Shown here: one piece after another, positions 36,434 through 44,332 of the stretch | How the letters are laid out: each line of letters begins with the position of its first letter | Numbering within the stretch: position 1 is the stretch's first letter | DNA from: Pararhodobacter sp. SW119 | GTDB taxonomy: Bacteria > Pseudomonadota > Alphaproteobacteria > Rhodobacterales > Rhodobacteraceae | Direction: 5' to 3' | NCBI RefSeq assembly: GCF_017811755.1 | Contig: NZ_JADDJF010000012.1 | Coordinates: 1 to 64,000, forward strand | DNA length: 64,000 bases | Notes under the pieces: model-generated | Told to the model about the DNA's origin: nothing | The model's database searches: none | Seen by the model: the letters and a program-made list of their open reading frames with translations, nothing else | Position numbers and translations under genes: made by a program

Positions 36434-36694
36434 TCAGCCGCCGTTCAGCAGCGGATCCAACCCGCCGGCGCGGTCCAGCGCATAAAGCTCGTCACAGCCG
36501 CCGACATGCGTCTCGCCCACGAAGATTTGCGGCACAGTGCGCCGACCACCGGCGCGACCGACCATCTCCGCCCGGCGGGTCGGTTCGGTCGCCAGGTCGA
36601 TCTCGGAAAAGGCGACACCCTTTTCGCGCAGCAGTCGCTTGGCGGCATGGCAATAGCCGCAAAGCGGCGTGGTATAGATTTCAACGGCCTGCAT
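36434..36694 (-). CDS. grxC: Glutaredoxin 3
   Basis: An 86-aa dithiol glutaredoxin. The active site is CGYC (residues 12-15) instead of the common CPYC; the cis-Pro segment TVPQIFVG and the glutathione-binding GGCDEL follow. The ATG at 36694 starts the canonical 'MQAVEIYTTPLCGYC'; the open frame upstream is not family-like. It is coupled to the nitrilase gene by a 3-nt gap. Confidence 0.95.
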   Translation of the reverse strand: MQAVEIYTTPLCGYCHAAKRLLREKGVAFSEIDLATEPTRRAEMVGRAGGRRTVPQIFVGETHVGGCDELYALDRAGGLDPLLNGG

Positions 36695-36773
36695 TCCGAC
36701 AACTCCACAACCTCGCGTAGGATGTAGTCCGGATGCGCGCGCAGGGGAACCCTTCAGGCCGCCGCGGCACGTT

Positions 36774-37544
36774 TCAATCGGTCTCCTCGCGCCCGACACG
36801 GGCAAGCGCGATGACATCCACGGCATCGGCGCCGGCCTTGAAACAGGCCTCGCTCGCCGCGGCCAGCGTCGCGCCCGAGGTCATCACGTCGTCCACCAGC
36901 AGCACATGCCGCCCCGCAATGCGCGGCGACCGGGAGGGACGGGCAACGATCGCCCCGTGCAGATTGGCAAAGCGGTCGGCCCGGCTGCGACCGTCCTGAT
37001 TGCCCGTATGACGGTTTCGGATCAGAAGATCCGGCACCAGTTCGGCCCCCGTCTCATGCGCCAGGGCCGCGGCCAGCAAGGCCGACTGGTTGTAGCGCCG
37101 CCGGAACAACCGCCACCAATGCAACGGTACCGGCGCGATCACGCTGTCGGGTCGCAGCAACGGTCGCGCCACGCGCGCCATCCACCGCCCCGCGGGTGCG
37201 GCGACGTCGTGCCGGTCGCCGTACTTCAGCCCAAGGACCAGCCGCCGCGCGCCGCCCCCGTAGAGCAGGACCGCCCGCCCCCGTCCCCAGGGGCGCGCTA
37301 TGGTCAGGCAATCGTCGCAGAGGACAGCCGTCGCGCTTTCGCCGGGCAGCGGAATGCCGCATTTGTCGCAGGCCAGCCCGTGGATCAACCGAACATCCGG
37401 CCAACAAGCGGGGCAAAGCGTGCCTTCCTCGGCGACCGGGGTCTCACAGGTCAGGCATTGCGGCGGATAGACGACACGCAACGCCCCGCGCAGGACCGGA
37501 CCCAGCCGCTCGAGGGCTGCCATCCGCAGTGCATTTCCGGCCAT
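36774..37544 (-). CDS. comF: ComF-family double zinc ribbon phosphoribosyltransferase-like protein
   Basis: A 256-aa protein. N-terminal cysteine pairs (CLTC...CPAC...CDKC...CDDC, about 24-80) form zinc ribbons, and the C-terminal PRTase fold has the PRPP loop VLLVDDVMTSGATL (about 217-230). ComF is needed for DNA uptake in competent bacteria; here its role is unproven. The ATG at 37544 is chosen since the earlier open frame crosses the divergent methyltransferase start. It is divergently transcribed from the methyltransferase gene, with 50 nt between them. Confidence 0.92.
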   Translation of the reverse strand: MAGNALRMAALERLGPVLRGALRVVYPPQCLTCETPVAEEGTLCPACWPDVRLIHGLACDKCGIPLPGESATAVLCDDCLTIARPWGRGRAVLLYGGGARRLVLGLKYGDRHDVAAPAGRWMARVARPLLRPDSVIAPVPLHWWRLFRRRYNQSALLAAALAHETGAELVPDLLIRNRHTGNQDGRSRADRFANLHGAIVARPSRSPRIAGRHVLLVDDVMTSGATLAAASEACFKAGADAVDVIALARVGREETD

Positions 37545-37594
37545 TCGCGCCCCTTTCCTGACCCGTTGCCCTTGACTTCGCGGCCCGGACTGCC

Positions 37595-38416
37595 ATGACC
37601 AAGACCATGACCCCCGCCCTGACCGACCGGACCCGCCTTGCCGCGCAGCGCCGCCGCGCCGCACGGACGGCGGACCTGTTCCTGCACCAGGACACCGCCG
37701 ACGAGGTCGAGGAGAGGCTTAAAGAAGTTAACAGGTCCTTTACCGACCCCGCCGTGATCACGCCCTTTCCGCGCATCTGGCAAAGCCGAATTCCCGGCGC
37801 GCGCATCGTCGGGGACGAGCCGGTACTGGCGCTCGAACCGGGTGCGCATGATCTGGTGATCCACGCGCTGACCTTGCACTGGGCCGACGATCCGCTGGGA
37901 CAGATCATCCAGTGCCGCCGCGCCTTGCGGCCCGATGGCCTGCTCATTGCCGCGCTTTTCGGCGGACAGACGCTGCACGAACTGCGCACCGCGCTGGCAC
38001 AGGCGGAAAGCGACCTGCTGGGCGGGTTGTCCCCCCGGGTGCTGCCGATGGGCGAGATCCGGGATCTCGGGGGGCTCTTGCAACGTGCCGGGTTGGCGCT
38101 GCCGGTCGCCGACAGTGTCAAGCGCCGCGTGCTCTACCGTGATCTGCGCCACCTCGTCGCGGATCTGCGCGGCATGGGCGAGGGAAATGCGCTGGCCAGC
38201 CGGCATCGCGCACCGCTGCCGCGCGCCGTTCTGACGCGGGCCGAGACGATTTATCGCAGCCAGTGGGGCGACGCGGAGGGTCGACTGCCGGCCACGATCG
38301 AGACAGTCTTCCTGACCGGCTGGGCGCCCGCCGACACACAGCCGAAGCCCCTGCGCCCCGGCTCGGCCGCCTCCCGCCTTGCCGAGGCGCTTGGTACCGC
38401 CGAGGAGCCGCTTTAA
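37595..38416 (+). CDS. Methyltransferase-like protein (BioC/NDUFAF5 type) lacking motif I
   Basis: A 273-aa protein with the C-terminal two thirds of a class I SAM methyltransferase (LALEPGAHDLVIHALTLHWADDPLGQIIQCRRALRPDGLLIAALFGG..., as in BioC/NDUFAF5). The region between 'EVNRSFTDPAVITPFPRIW' and 'LALEPG' is short and lacks the glycine-rich SAM-binding motif I (E/DxGxGxG) expected there. From memory this shortened form is conserved in Rhodobacteraceae. It may bind SAM differently or may not be an active enzyme. A conserved C-terminal segment 'PGSAASRLAEALG' closes the protein. Confidence 0.8.
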   Translation: MTKTMTPALTDRTRLAAQRRRAARTADLFLHQDTADEVEERLKEVNRSFTDPAVITPFPRIWQSRIPGARIVGDEPVLALEPGAHDLVIHALTLHWADDPLGQIIQCRRALRPDGLLIAALFGGQTLHELRTALAQAESDLLGGLSPRVLPMGEIRDLGGLLQRAGLALPVADSVKRRVLYRDLRHLVADLRGMGEGNALASRHRAPLPRAVLTRAETIYRSQWGDAEGRLPATIETVFLTGWAPADTQPKPLRPGSAASRLAEALGTAEEPL

Positions 38417-38500
38417 CCCGCACCCCCGCGCCGCGTGACCGGCGCGAGGGATTGAACCCGCGGCGCGCGCCGCTACCTGAGCCGAAAGTTGCCAAGGACC

Positions 38501-39628
38501 ATGCCCGCCATGCTTGATGCACAGCCCGCCCCGAAACCGGCCCCCGCGCAGGCCGGGGCCTGCCCCGTTCACAAGGACACCCCCGGCAGCGGACGCCTGG
38601 CACATGCACCGGCGGACCATCCGGCGGTGACGCGCGCCAGGACCGGCATCCTGTTGGCCAATCTCGGCACCCCCGACAACTACGACTACTGGTCGATGCG
38701 GCGCTACCTGAACGAGTTTCTGTCGGACCGCCGCGTGATCGATTATTCGCCGTTCCTCTGGCAGCCGCTTCTGCAACTGGTGATCCTGACCAAGCGGCCC
38801 TTCACCTCGGGCGCGAACTACAAATCGATCTGGAACCACGACAAGGGCGAAAGCCCGCTGATGACGATCACCAAGGACCAGACCGCCCGCATCGCCGAAC
38901 GGATGACCGAACGCTTCGGCGGCGAGGTCGTGGTCGATTTCTGCATGCGCTACGGCAACCCCTCGACCGACTCGAAGGTCCGCGCGCTGGTCGAGGCGGG
39001 CTGCGAGCGCATCCTCTTCTTCCCGCTCTATCCGCATTACGCCGGCGCCACCTCGGCCACGGCCTGCGACCAGTTCTTCCGCGCGCTGATGAAGGAAAAA
39101 TGGCAACCCGCAGCGCGCACCGTCGCGCCCTATTTCGACCATCCCCTCTACATCGAGGCCCTGGCGCAGTCGGTGCAGAAAGCCTGGGATGCCGCCGCGG
39201 AAAAGCCCGAGGTGCTGGTCGCGTCCTACCACGGCATGCCGAAGCGCTACCTGATGGAGGGCGATCCCTATCACTGCCAGTGCGCCAAGACGACACGGCT
39301 GCTGCGCGAGCGGCTGGGGTGGGAGAAGGACAAGGTCCAGACCACCTTCCAGTCGGTCTTCGGGTCAGAGGAGTGGCTGCGGCCCTACACGGTCGACCAT
39401 GTCGCGGAACTGGCGAAGCAGGGGGTGAAGCGGCTGGCGGTGATCGCGCCGGCATTTTCGGCCGACTGCATCGAGACGCTGGAAGAGATCAACGAGGAGA
39501 TCCGCGAAAGCTTCGAGGAGGCCGGCGGCGAGCAGTTCACCTATATCCCCTGCCTCAATGATGACGCCGCGCATGTCGACGCGCTTTGCGCGGTGATCGA
39601 GGACAATCTGGCCGGCTGGACGCGCTAA
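38501..39628 (+). CDS. hemH: Ferrochelatase
   Basis: A 375-aa enzyme that inserts ferrous iron into protoporphyrin IX, the last step of haem synthesis. The core signatures are 'GILLANLGTPDNYDYWSMRRYLNEFLSDRRVID' (about 49-81), 'SYHGMPKRYLMEGDPYHCQCAKTTRLL', with the catalytic His in YHGMP, and 'FSADCIETLEEINEE'. Ahead of the core is a 45-residue Ala/Pro-rich extension with a Cys-Pro at 21-22, resembling a haem regulatory motif. The ATG at 38501 is used; a nearby ATG three codons later is also possible. A hairpin terminator follows 5 nt after the stop. Confidence 0.94.
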   Translation: MPAMLDAQPAPKPAPAQAGACPVHKDTPGSGRLAHAPADHPAVTRARTGILLANLGTPDNYDYWSMRRYLNEFLSDRRVIDYSPFLWQPLLQLVILTKRPFTSGANYKSIWNHDKGESPLMTITKDQTARIAERMTERFGGEVVVDFCMRYGNPSTDSKVRALVEAGCERILFFPLYPHYAGATSATACDQFFRALMKEKWQPAARTVAPYFDHPLYIEALAQSVQKAWDAAAEKPEVLVASYHGMPKRYLMEGDPYHCQCAKTTRLLRERLGWEKDKVQTTFQSVFGSEEWLRPYTVDHVAELAKQGVKRLAVIAPAFSADCIETLEEINEEIRESFEEAGGEQFTYIPCLNDDAAHVDALCAVIEDNLAGWTR

Positions 39629-39633
39629 ATCCG

Positions 39634-39674
39634 GCGCCCGATCCGGCCTTTTTGCGCCGGATCGGCGCGTTTTC
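39634..39674 (+). terminator. hemH terminator
   Basis: A 13-bp GC-rich stem with one bulged C (GCGCC-C-GATCCGGC paired with GCCGGATCGGCGC) surrounds a T-rich loop and is followed by GTTTTC. It begins 5 nt after the hemH stop. Confidence 0.8.
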
Positions 39675-39679
39675 AGGGG

Positions 39680-39697
39680 CGGTCCGCTAGCGGACCG
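39680..39697. repeat. 18-bp perfect palindrome CGGTCCGCTAGCGGACCG, copy 1
   Basis: A perfect palindrome centred on CTAG, a tetranucleotide usually rare in such genomes. The identical 18 bp occur at 45573-45590. It lies just beyond the hemH terminator, outside any gene. Confidence 0.85.
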
Positions 39698-39920
39698 ACG
39701 GATAAACCGCTGATATCGCCAGACAAAGCCTGAAAAATTAACCGAATTTCAACCTCCGCCGCCAGCCTGTCTGGTGGTCTACCGGCGTTGTCCGCCACGG
39801 TACGGATCAAATGCCGGTCCGGGGGCCGATCGCGGGGCTGTTGGACCGGCCGATACCCCGCCGAACGGCGCGCGACGCTGTCGCTGTCGGTCGGAACGCG
39901 GTTGGGGGGGCGGGCATGAG

Positions 39921-39951
39921 AAAAGGGCGCGGGTCAGACCCGCGCCCTTTT
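39921..39951. terminator. Strong bidirectional terminator
   Basis: Two perfect 15-bp arms (AAAAGGGCGCGGGTC and GACCCGCGCCCTTTT) are separated by a single base, giving a U-run on either strand. It lies 20 nt after the stop of the small membrane peptide gene on the minus strand and can also block rightward read-through from hemH. Confidence 0.9.
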
Positions 39952-39971
39952 CGTGTCCCGAAGGACCTGGA

Positions 39972-40148
39972 TCAGCGCAGCGCGACCACGGCGGCGACCA
40001 GCAGCAGGAGCGGGATGATGATCCCGGCTGCCGACGACGTCGAGTGCTCGACGATGACCTCGGGCTCGATGATCGGATCGGCCAGAGCGCCAGCCATGGC
40101 AGCACCACCAACAACGGCGAACAGCGCGGCAAGAGCAAGTTTCTTCAT
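39972..40148 (-). CDS. Small membrane peptide near ferrochelatase
   Basis: A 58-aa protein. It starts MKKLALAALFAVVGGAAMAG, a signal-like hydrophobic segment, followed by an acidic stretch (DPIIEPEVIVEH) and a C-terminal membrane helix (AGIIIPLLLLVAAVVALR). A textbook ribosome site GGAGG lies 5 nt before the ATG, and a strong terminator follows the stop. Similar peptides next to hemH occur in other Rhodobacteraceae (from memory). The topology suggests a processed single-pass membrane peptide with a periplasmic N-terminus. The function is unknown. Confidence 0.82.
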   Translation of the reverse strand: MKKLALAALFAVVGGAAMAGALADPIIEPEVIVEHSTSSAAGIIIPLLLLVAAVVALR

Positions 40149-40300
40149 TTCAACCTCCAGTAATTGCGCAACATCGCCTCACAAGGCGATGACGATGCAG
40201 AGCAGTCAAGACGACAGATCGTCCTATTCCTGAAAACACCGCAACCCGCAAAAAGCAACGGGAGTCTGCGGCAGACAGGGGTACTTTCCCAGTCATGTCG

Positions 40301-40912
40301 TCAAATTAGCAACACCTGTGTGCCCACGCGGGCATAGCTGAAAAGCTCCTGGATATGATTGTTGTAAAGCCCGATGCAGCCGTTCGACGAGCGTCGCCCG
40401 ATCTTCCGGGTATCGTTCGTTCCGTGCACCCGGTAATATTGCCACGACAGGTAAAGCGCGTGCGTTCCCAACGGGTTGTCGGGACCGGGCGGCACGTAGG
40501 GCGGCCATTCGGGGTTGCGCCGCCGCATGTTGGGCGTAGGCGACCAGCTGGGGCCGACCACCTTCTGCACGACCCGCGTGCGCCCGCGCCGCGTCATCTC
40601 CTCGGTCATCGGGACCGAGGAGGGATAGATGCGATAGACGCTCTGGTCGGCGGACCAGAAGTGCACGCAGCGGCTCTGCGTGTCGCACAGGATCGCGCCG
40701 CCCCGCAGGCTGGAAAAATGGTCGCGCCAGCGCCGCGTGGTGAAGCTCATGATGTTGCGCTGCACGATCTCGCGCACCGGGGTTTCGAGTTCGGTGCTGT
40801 TGGCCATGGCGGACTGCGCCCAGACCGCTGGCGCCGCCAGTACACCCCCTGCGGCAGCACCCGCCGCCAGAAACACGCGCCGGCTGAGGCGCCCGGTCGA
40901 TTCGTTGCTCAT
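40301..40912 (-). CDS. L,D-transpeptidase (YkuD) with Tat signal
   Basis: A 203-aa periplasmic enzyme that makes non-classical peptidoglycan cross-links or attaches proteins to the wall. The N-terminus has a twin-arginine signal (SRRVFLAAGAAAGG, about 10-23, cleavage after AVWA). The YkuD domain covers about 70-203 with the catalytic motif HGTND...SSNGCIGLYN; His and Cys are both present. It is monocistronic and divergent from the CAP lipoprotein gene. A 13-bp palindrome (40264-40276) after the stop may belong to its terminator. Confidence 0.93.
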   Translation of the reverse strand: MSNESTGRLSRRVFLAAGAAAGGVLAAPAVWAQSAMANSTELETPVREIVQRNIMSFTTRRWRDHFSSLRGGAILCDTQSRCVHFWSADQSVYRIYPSSVPMTEEMTRRGRTRVVQKVVGPSWSPTPNMRRRNPEWPPYVPPGPDNPLGTHALYLSWQYYRVHGTNDTRKIGRRSSNGCIGLYNNHIQELFSYARVGTQVLLI

Positions 40913-41073
40913 TCCTTGCCCCCCCAGGTCGGAACCCGTGAATTCTATGGCGAATCTGCCGCGCCGGCAACTTTTACGGAACCGCTCACGCCGAGTTGCG
41001 TTTGAATCTCGTGTTGCAAGCCGTTAAGGCGTGCCAGTCCGGTTACGGAAAACCAGTCGCCAACGGAATTGCC

Positions 41074-41616
41074 ATGACCAATCCTCTTCTGCCTGTCGTT
41101 TCGGTCGCCCTGGCGGCGCTTGCTGCCTGTGCGCCCACCACCGGTGGCATGCGCCTCGGCCCTGATGGGCGACCGGTGCCCACCGTCTACCGCATCGGCG
41201 CCGGCGACGGCCCGCGTGTCCAGGCGCGTATGCGCGACGGCATCAATGCCGCGCGGGCGCGGCGCGGCCTGCGCCCCGTTCAGCTCAACGACCGGCTGTC
41301 ATCGGCGGCGGCGGCGCATGCGCGCGACATGTCGCGCCAAGGGCGTCCGTGGCATTTCGGCTCGGACGGCTCCTCGCCCATCGACCGGGCGAATCGGGCG
41401 GGCTATGGCGGGCGCTTCCTGGGCGAGCTGATCTCGGAAACCTTCGAGACGGAACTGGAAACGCTGACCGCCTGGCTGGAAGCGCGGGAAACCCGCGGCC
41501 TGCTGCTCGACCCGCAGATGAACGAGATCGGCTTCGCCTGGTATCAGGAAACGAACGGCAAGCTGTGGTGGGCATTGACCACCGGCGCCGCGTCGACGCC
41601 GATGGCCGGCCTCTGA
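41074..41616 (+). CDS. CAP/SCP-domain lipoprotein
   Basis: A 180-aa protein with a lipoprotein signal ending LAAC (Cys18-19 region) followed by a CAP domain (about 50-175): 'INAARARRGLRPVQLNDRLSSAAAAHARDMSRQG', 'HFGSDGSSPIDRANRAGYGG' and 'GELISETFET'. In bacteria such domains occur in secreted or envelope proteins of mostly unknown role. It lies between two L,D-transpeptidase genes and is convergent with the second (4-nt gap), so a cell-wall role is plausible but not shown. The start ATG has no strong ribosome site, but the lipobox fixes the N-terminus. Confidence 0.88.
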   Translation: MTNPLLPVVSVALAALAACAPTTGGMRLGPDGRPVPTVYRIGAGDGPRVQARMRDGINAARARRGLRPVQLNDRLSSAAAAHARDMSRQGRPWHFGSDGSSPIDRANRAGYGGRFLGELISETFETELETLTAWLEARETRGLLLDPQMNEIGFAWYQETNGKLWWALTTGAASTPMAGL

Positions 41617-41620
41617 GGGG

Positions 41621-42118
41621 TCACGGCAGGATCGTGATCGGCGTGCCGTCGCGGATCATGGAATAGATCACTTCGATCTCGCGGTCGCCGACCGCGATGC
41701 AGCCATCCGTCCAGTCGCCGCGCGCGCGCCGATGGTTCGGCCCGCGCCCGTGGATGAAGATGTCGCCGCCGGCATTGACGCCCCGCGCCGCCGCGAATTC
41801 GATGTCCTGCTCGTTGGGGTAGGAAATGCCCAGCGACAGGTGGAAGCGCGAGCGCGGATTGCGCCGGTCGATCGTGTATTCGCCCTCGGGCGTGCGGCGG
41901 TCGCCGCGCTGCTGCTTGTGACCGTTGGGATAGCCCAGTTGCACCCGGTAGCTTTTCAGCACCTGGTCGTGGTGCATCAGGTGCATGTAGCGCGAGTTTT
42001 TCTCAACGATGACGCGCGTCACCTCGGGCCCGTCATAGGTCAGAAAGCGCGGCCCGCTTGAACAGCCGGCCAAGGCCAGCGCCAGAAGCGCCGCAAGAAA
42101 TACGCGAATCACCCACAT
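41621..42118 (-). CDS. L,D-transpeptidase (YkuD) lipoprotein
   Basis: A 165-aa protein with signal peptide and lipobox LAGC (Cys19). The YkuD domain (about 35-165) has 'RTPEGEYTIDRRNPRSRFHLSLGISYPN', then HGRG and the active-site segment DWTDGCIAVGD, with catalytic Cys. The length is that of single-domain family members often annotated ErfK/YbiS/YcfS/YnhG-like. The open frame extends upstream, but the signal peptide sets the ATG at 42118. It is a second wall-modifying enzyme in the same 2 kb, with a different sorting signal. Confidence 0.92.
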   Translation of the reverse strand: MWVIRVFLAALLALALAGCSSGPRFLTYDGPEVTRVIVEKNSRYMHLMHHDQVLKSYRVQLGYPNGHKQQRGDRRTPEGEYTIDRRNPRSRFHLSLGISYPNEQDIEFAAARGVNAGGDIFIHGRGPNHRRARGDWTDGCIAVGDREIEVIYSMIRDGTPITILP

Positions 42119-42168
42119 GTCCCGGTCTGCCTGTCTTGTTTTTTCTTTTGATGCCGAATCAGAGCCGT

Positions 42169-42618
42169 TCAGGAAAGAATTTTTCGCATCACCCCAATGA
42201 CAAATGCGGCATCGCCGGGGTTTCCGACCTGTCGCGCGGCGTCCGCTGGGTGCAGCCAGTGGGCGCTGTGGCCGGGCTCGGACGGCGGGGCGATCGGGCG
42301 CAGGGGCCGGGCCAGGTAGATCGTGCACAGCTTTTCCGCCCAGAGGTCGTATTCCGGCATGTAGGTGAACCGCCGGAACGCTCCCAGCCGGCGCTGCGGC
42401 GCAATCCGCCAGCCGGTTTCCTCGCGCACCTCGCGGTGGAGGGCCTGCAACGGGCTTTCGCCGGGGTCGATCCCGCCGCCGGGCAGCTGGAACTCCGGGT
42501 GCGGTTCGGTCTGATGCGTCAGCAGGATGCGCCCGTCGCGCCAGAGCACCCCGTAGACGCCGTGCCGGCGGCGGTAGCGGCGGCCGGTCTCGGGCGGCTC
42601 GCCATAGCGTGGGATCAT
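42169..42618 (-). CDS. Nudix hydrolase
   Basis: A 149-aa pyrophosphohydrolase with a complete Nudix box, G-x5-E-x7-REUxEExGU, in GGGIDPGESPLQALHREV-REETGW (about 47-71). The substrate is unknown; the pattern 'AEKLCTIYLARPLRPIAPPSEPGHSAHWLHP' resembles MutT-like NTP or diadenosine hydrolases. It is divergent from hslO with about 100 nt between the starts. Confidence 0.9.
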   Translation of the reverse strand: MIPRYGEPPETGRRYRRRHGVYGVLWRDGRILLTHQTEPHPEFQLPGGGIDPGESPLQALHREVREETGWRIAPQRRLGAFRRFTYMPEYDLWAEKLCTIYLARPLRPIAPPSEPGHSAHWLHPADAARQVGNPGDAAFVIGVMRKILS

Positions 42619-42725
42619 GGGCTTACCTCGGGCAGCGGGTGGGCGGTCGCGGGCTTGCCCCTTGGACCGGCGTCCTCACTTCCTATATGCAGGACTTGAT
42701 TCCAAGCCCTGAACGAAGGCCCGTC

Positions 42726-43742
42726 ATGACCCTCGGTGCGCAAATCGCCTGGGACGACACCGTCCTGCCCTTCCAGCTTGACCGCAGCGACATCCGCGGT
42801 CGTGTCGTCCGTCTGGACGGCGTCCTGCAGCGCGTGCTGAGCCAGCACGACTACCCCACGCCGATCGAGGCGCTGGTGGCCGAGGCCGCGCTGCTGACCG
42901 CGATGATCGGCCAGACCATGAAGCTACGCTGGCGGCTGTCGCTGCAGATCCGCGGCAACGGGCCGGCGCGGCTGATCGCGACCGACTACTTCGCCCCGGA
43001 CGAGGCCGGCAACCCGGCCCGGATCCGCGGCTATGCCAGCTTCGACCGCGACCGACTGGACCCCGGCGCCGACCCGTTCAGCCAGATCGGCGAGGGGTAT
43101 TTCGCGCTGATCATCGACCAGGGCCGCGACATGAGCCCCTACCAGGGGATCACGCCCATCTCCGGCGGCTCGCTGTCGGCCTGCGCCGAGACCTACTTCG
43201 CCCAGTCCGAACAGTTGCCGACCCGTTTCGCCACCGGCTTCGGCCGCTCGCGCCTGCCCGGCCGGGACGAATTGTGGCGCGGCGGCGGGGTGATGCTGCA
43301 GCATCTGCCCAAGGCCTCGCCCCACGCGACCGGCGGGGCCACCGGCGAAGGCGGTTTGCTGGCGCCCGAAGACGTGCTCGACGGCGACGAGGCCGAGAAC
43401 TGGAACCGCGCCAACCTGCTGCTCGACACGGTGGAGGAGATCGAACTGATCGGCCCCTCGGTCCAGTCGACGGACCTGCTGCTGCGCCTCTTCCACGAGG
43501 AAGCGCCGCGCGTCTTCGATGCGCAGGCCCTCGCCTTCGGCTGCACCTGTTCCGAGGAGAAGGTGCGCCAGTCGCTGTCGATCTACTCGGCCAAGGACAT
43601 CGCCACGATGACCACGGACGCGGGCACGGTGACCGCCGACTGCCAGTTCTGCGGCGCGCATTACATCCTCGACCCGGCAACCCTGGGATTCGAGGCCAGC
43701 AAGCCCACGGGCGATGGAACCGAGCATGGACCTGACGCCTGA
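42726..43742 (+). CDS. hslO: Redox-regulated chaperone Hsp33
   Basis: A 338-aa holdase activated by oxidation. The N-terminal domain contains 'ALVAEAALLTAMIGQTMKLRWRLSLQI' and 'QGITPISGGSLSACAETYFAQSEQLPT'. The C-terminal zinc centre has two cysteine pairs, CTC (about 278-280) and CQFC (about 310-313), with disulfide switching expected. The ATG at 42726 has GAAGG at good spacing; the open frame further upstream is not family-like. It overlaps the next Nudix gene by 17 nt, and cca follows in the same orientation. Confidence 0.95.
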   Translation: MTLGAQIAWDDTVLPFQLDRSDIRGRVVRLDGVLQRVLSQHDYPTPIEALVAEAALLTAMIGQTMKLRWRLSLQIRGNGPARLIATDYFAPDEAGNPARIRGYASFDRDRLDPGADPFSQIGEGYFALIIDQGRDMSPYQGITPISGGSLSACAETYFAQSEQLPTRFATGFGRSRLPGRDELWRGGGVMLQHLPKASPHATGGATGEGGLLAPEDVLDGDEAENWNRANLLLDTVEEIELIGPSVQSTDLLLRLFHEEAPRVFDAQALAFGCTCSEEKVRQSLSIYSAKDIATMTTDAGTVTADCQFCGAHYILDPATLGFEASKPTGDGTEHGPDA

Positions 43743-44319
43743 ACGGTTGCGCGCGGCGCTGACGGGTCCCGGCACGGGATCGTCCGATTTCGACCTGAAT
43801 CCGGGCTACCGGCTGCCGGCCGGGCGCAAGCTGCGCCCGGCCGCGGTCCTCATCGCGATCGGCGCGGGCACGGGGGGCGCGTCCGTACTGCTGACCAAGC
43901 GCGCCTCGGGGCTTCGGGATCATGCCGGCCAGATCTCTCTGCCCGGCGGCAAGATCGACCCCGGCGACGCCGACGCCACCGCCGCCGCCCTGCGCGAGGC
44001 CGAGGAGGAAGTGGGCCTGCACCGTGGTCTGGTCGAACCCCTGGGCCATCTGCCCACGCACGAGACCGTCACCGGCTATACCGTGACGCCCGTGCTGGCC
44101 CGCGTCACCGCCCCCTTCCAGCCCTTCCCGCAGGAGGCCGAGGTCGAGGAGGCGTTCTTCGTCCCGCTCGCCCATCTGGCCGATCCCGGCCGCTACCGGG
44201 TCGAAAGGCGGCTTTGGCTGGGCCAGTGGCGCAGCTACTATGTCGTCCCGTGGGGGCCCTATTACATCTGGGGGGCGACGGCGCGGATGCTGCGCCAACT
44301 GGCCGAAAGACTGGCATGA
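43726..44319 (+). CDS. CoA pyrophosphatase-type Nudix hydrolase
   Basis: A 197-aa enzyme that in this family hydrolyses coenzyme A derivatives to 4'-phosphopantetheine and 3',5'-ADP. The CoA signature 'LLTKRASGLRDHAGQISLPGG' (about 50-70) precedes the Nudix box 'GGKIDPGDADATAAALREAEEEVGL'. The start at 43726 lies inside the hslO end (17-nt overlap), so translation is coupled. The product is probably cytosolic. Assignment to the NUDT7/YeaB (NudL) branch rests on the CoA signature. Confidence 0.9.
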   Translation: MDLTPERLRAALTGPGTGSSDFDLNPGYRLPAGRKLRPAAVLIAIGAGTGGASVLLTKRASGLRDHAGQISLPGGKIDPGDADATAAALREAEEEVGLHRGLVEPLGHLPTHETVTGYTVTPVLARVTAPFQPFPQEAEVEEAFFVPLAHLADPGRYRVERRLWLGQWRSYYVVPWGPYYIWGATARMLRQLAERLA

Positions 44320-44332
44320 GGGCGGTCGAAGC

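Larger units (their letters stand above)
39629..39971. other. Non-coding stretch between hemH and the small membrane peptide gene
   Basis: No gene is supported in these 343 nt. In order they hold the hemH terminator (39634-39674), one copy of the CGGTCCGCTAGCGGACCG palindrome (39680-39697), an AT-richer stretch to about 39760, a featureless GC-rich part, and the strong two-way terminator 39921-39951. Confidence 0.7.

Noticed and set aside
39811-40233. 140-aa plus-strand frame covering the small membrane peptide gene
   Set aside because: The opposite strand has a better ribosome site, signal and membrane segments and a terminator.
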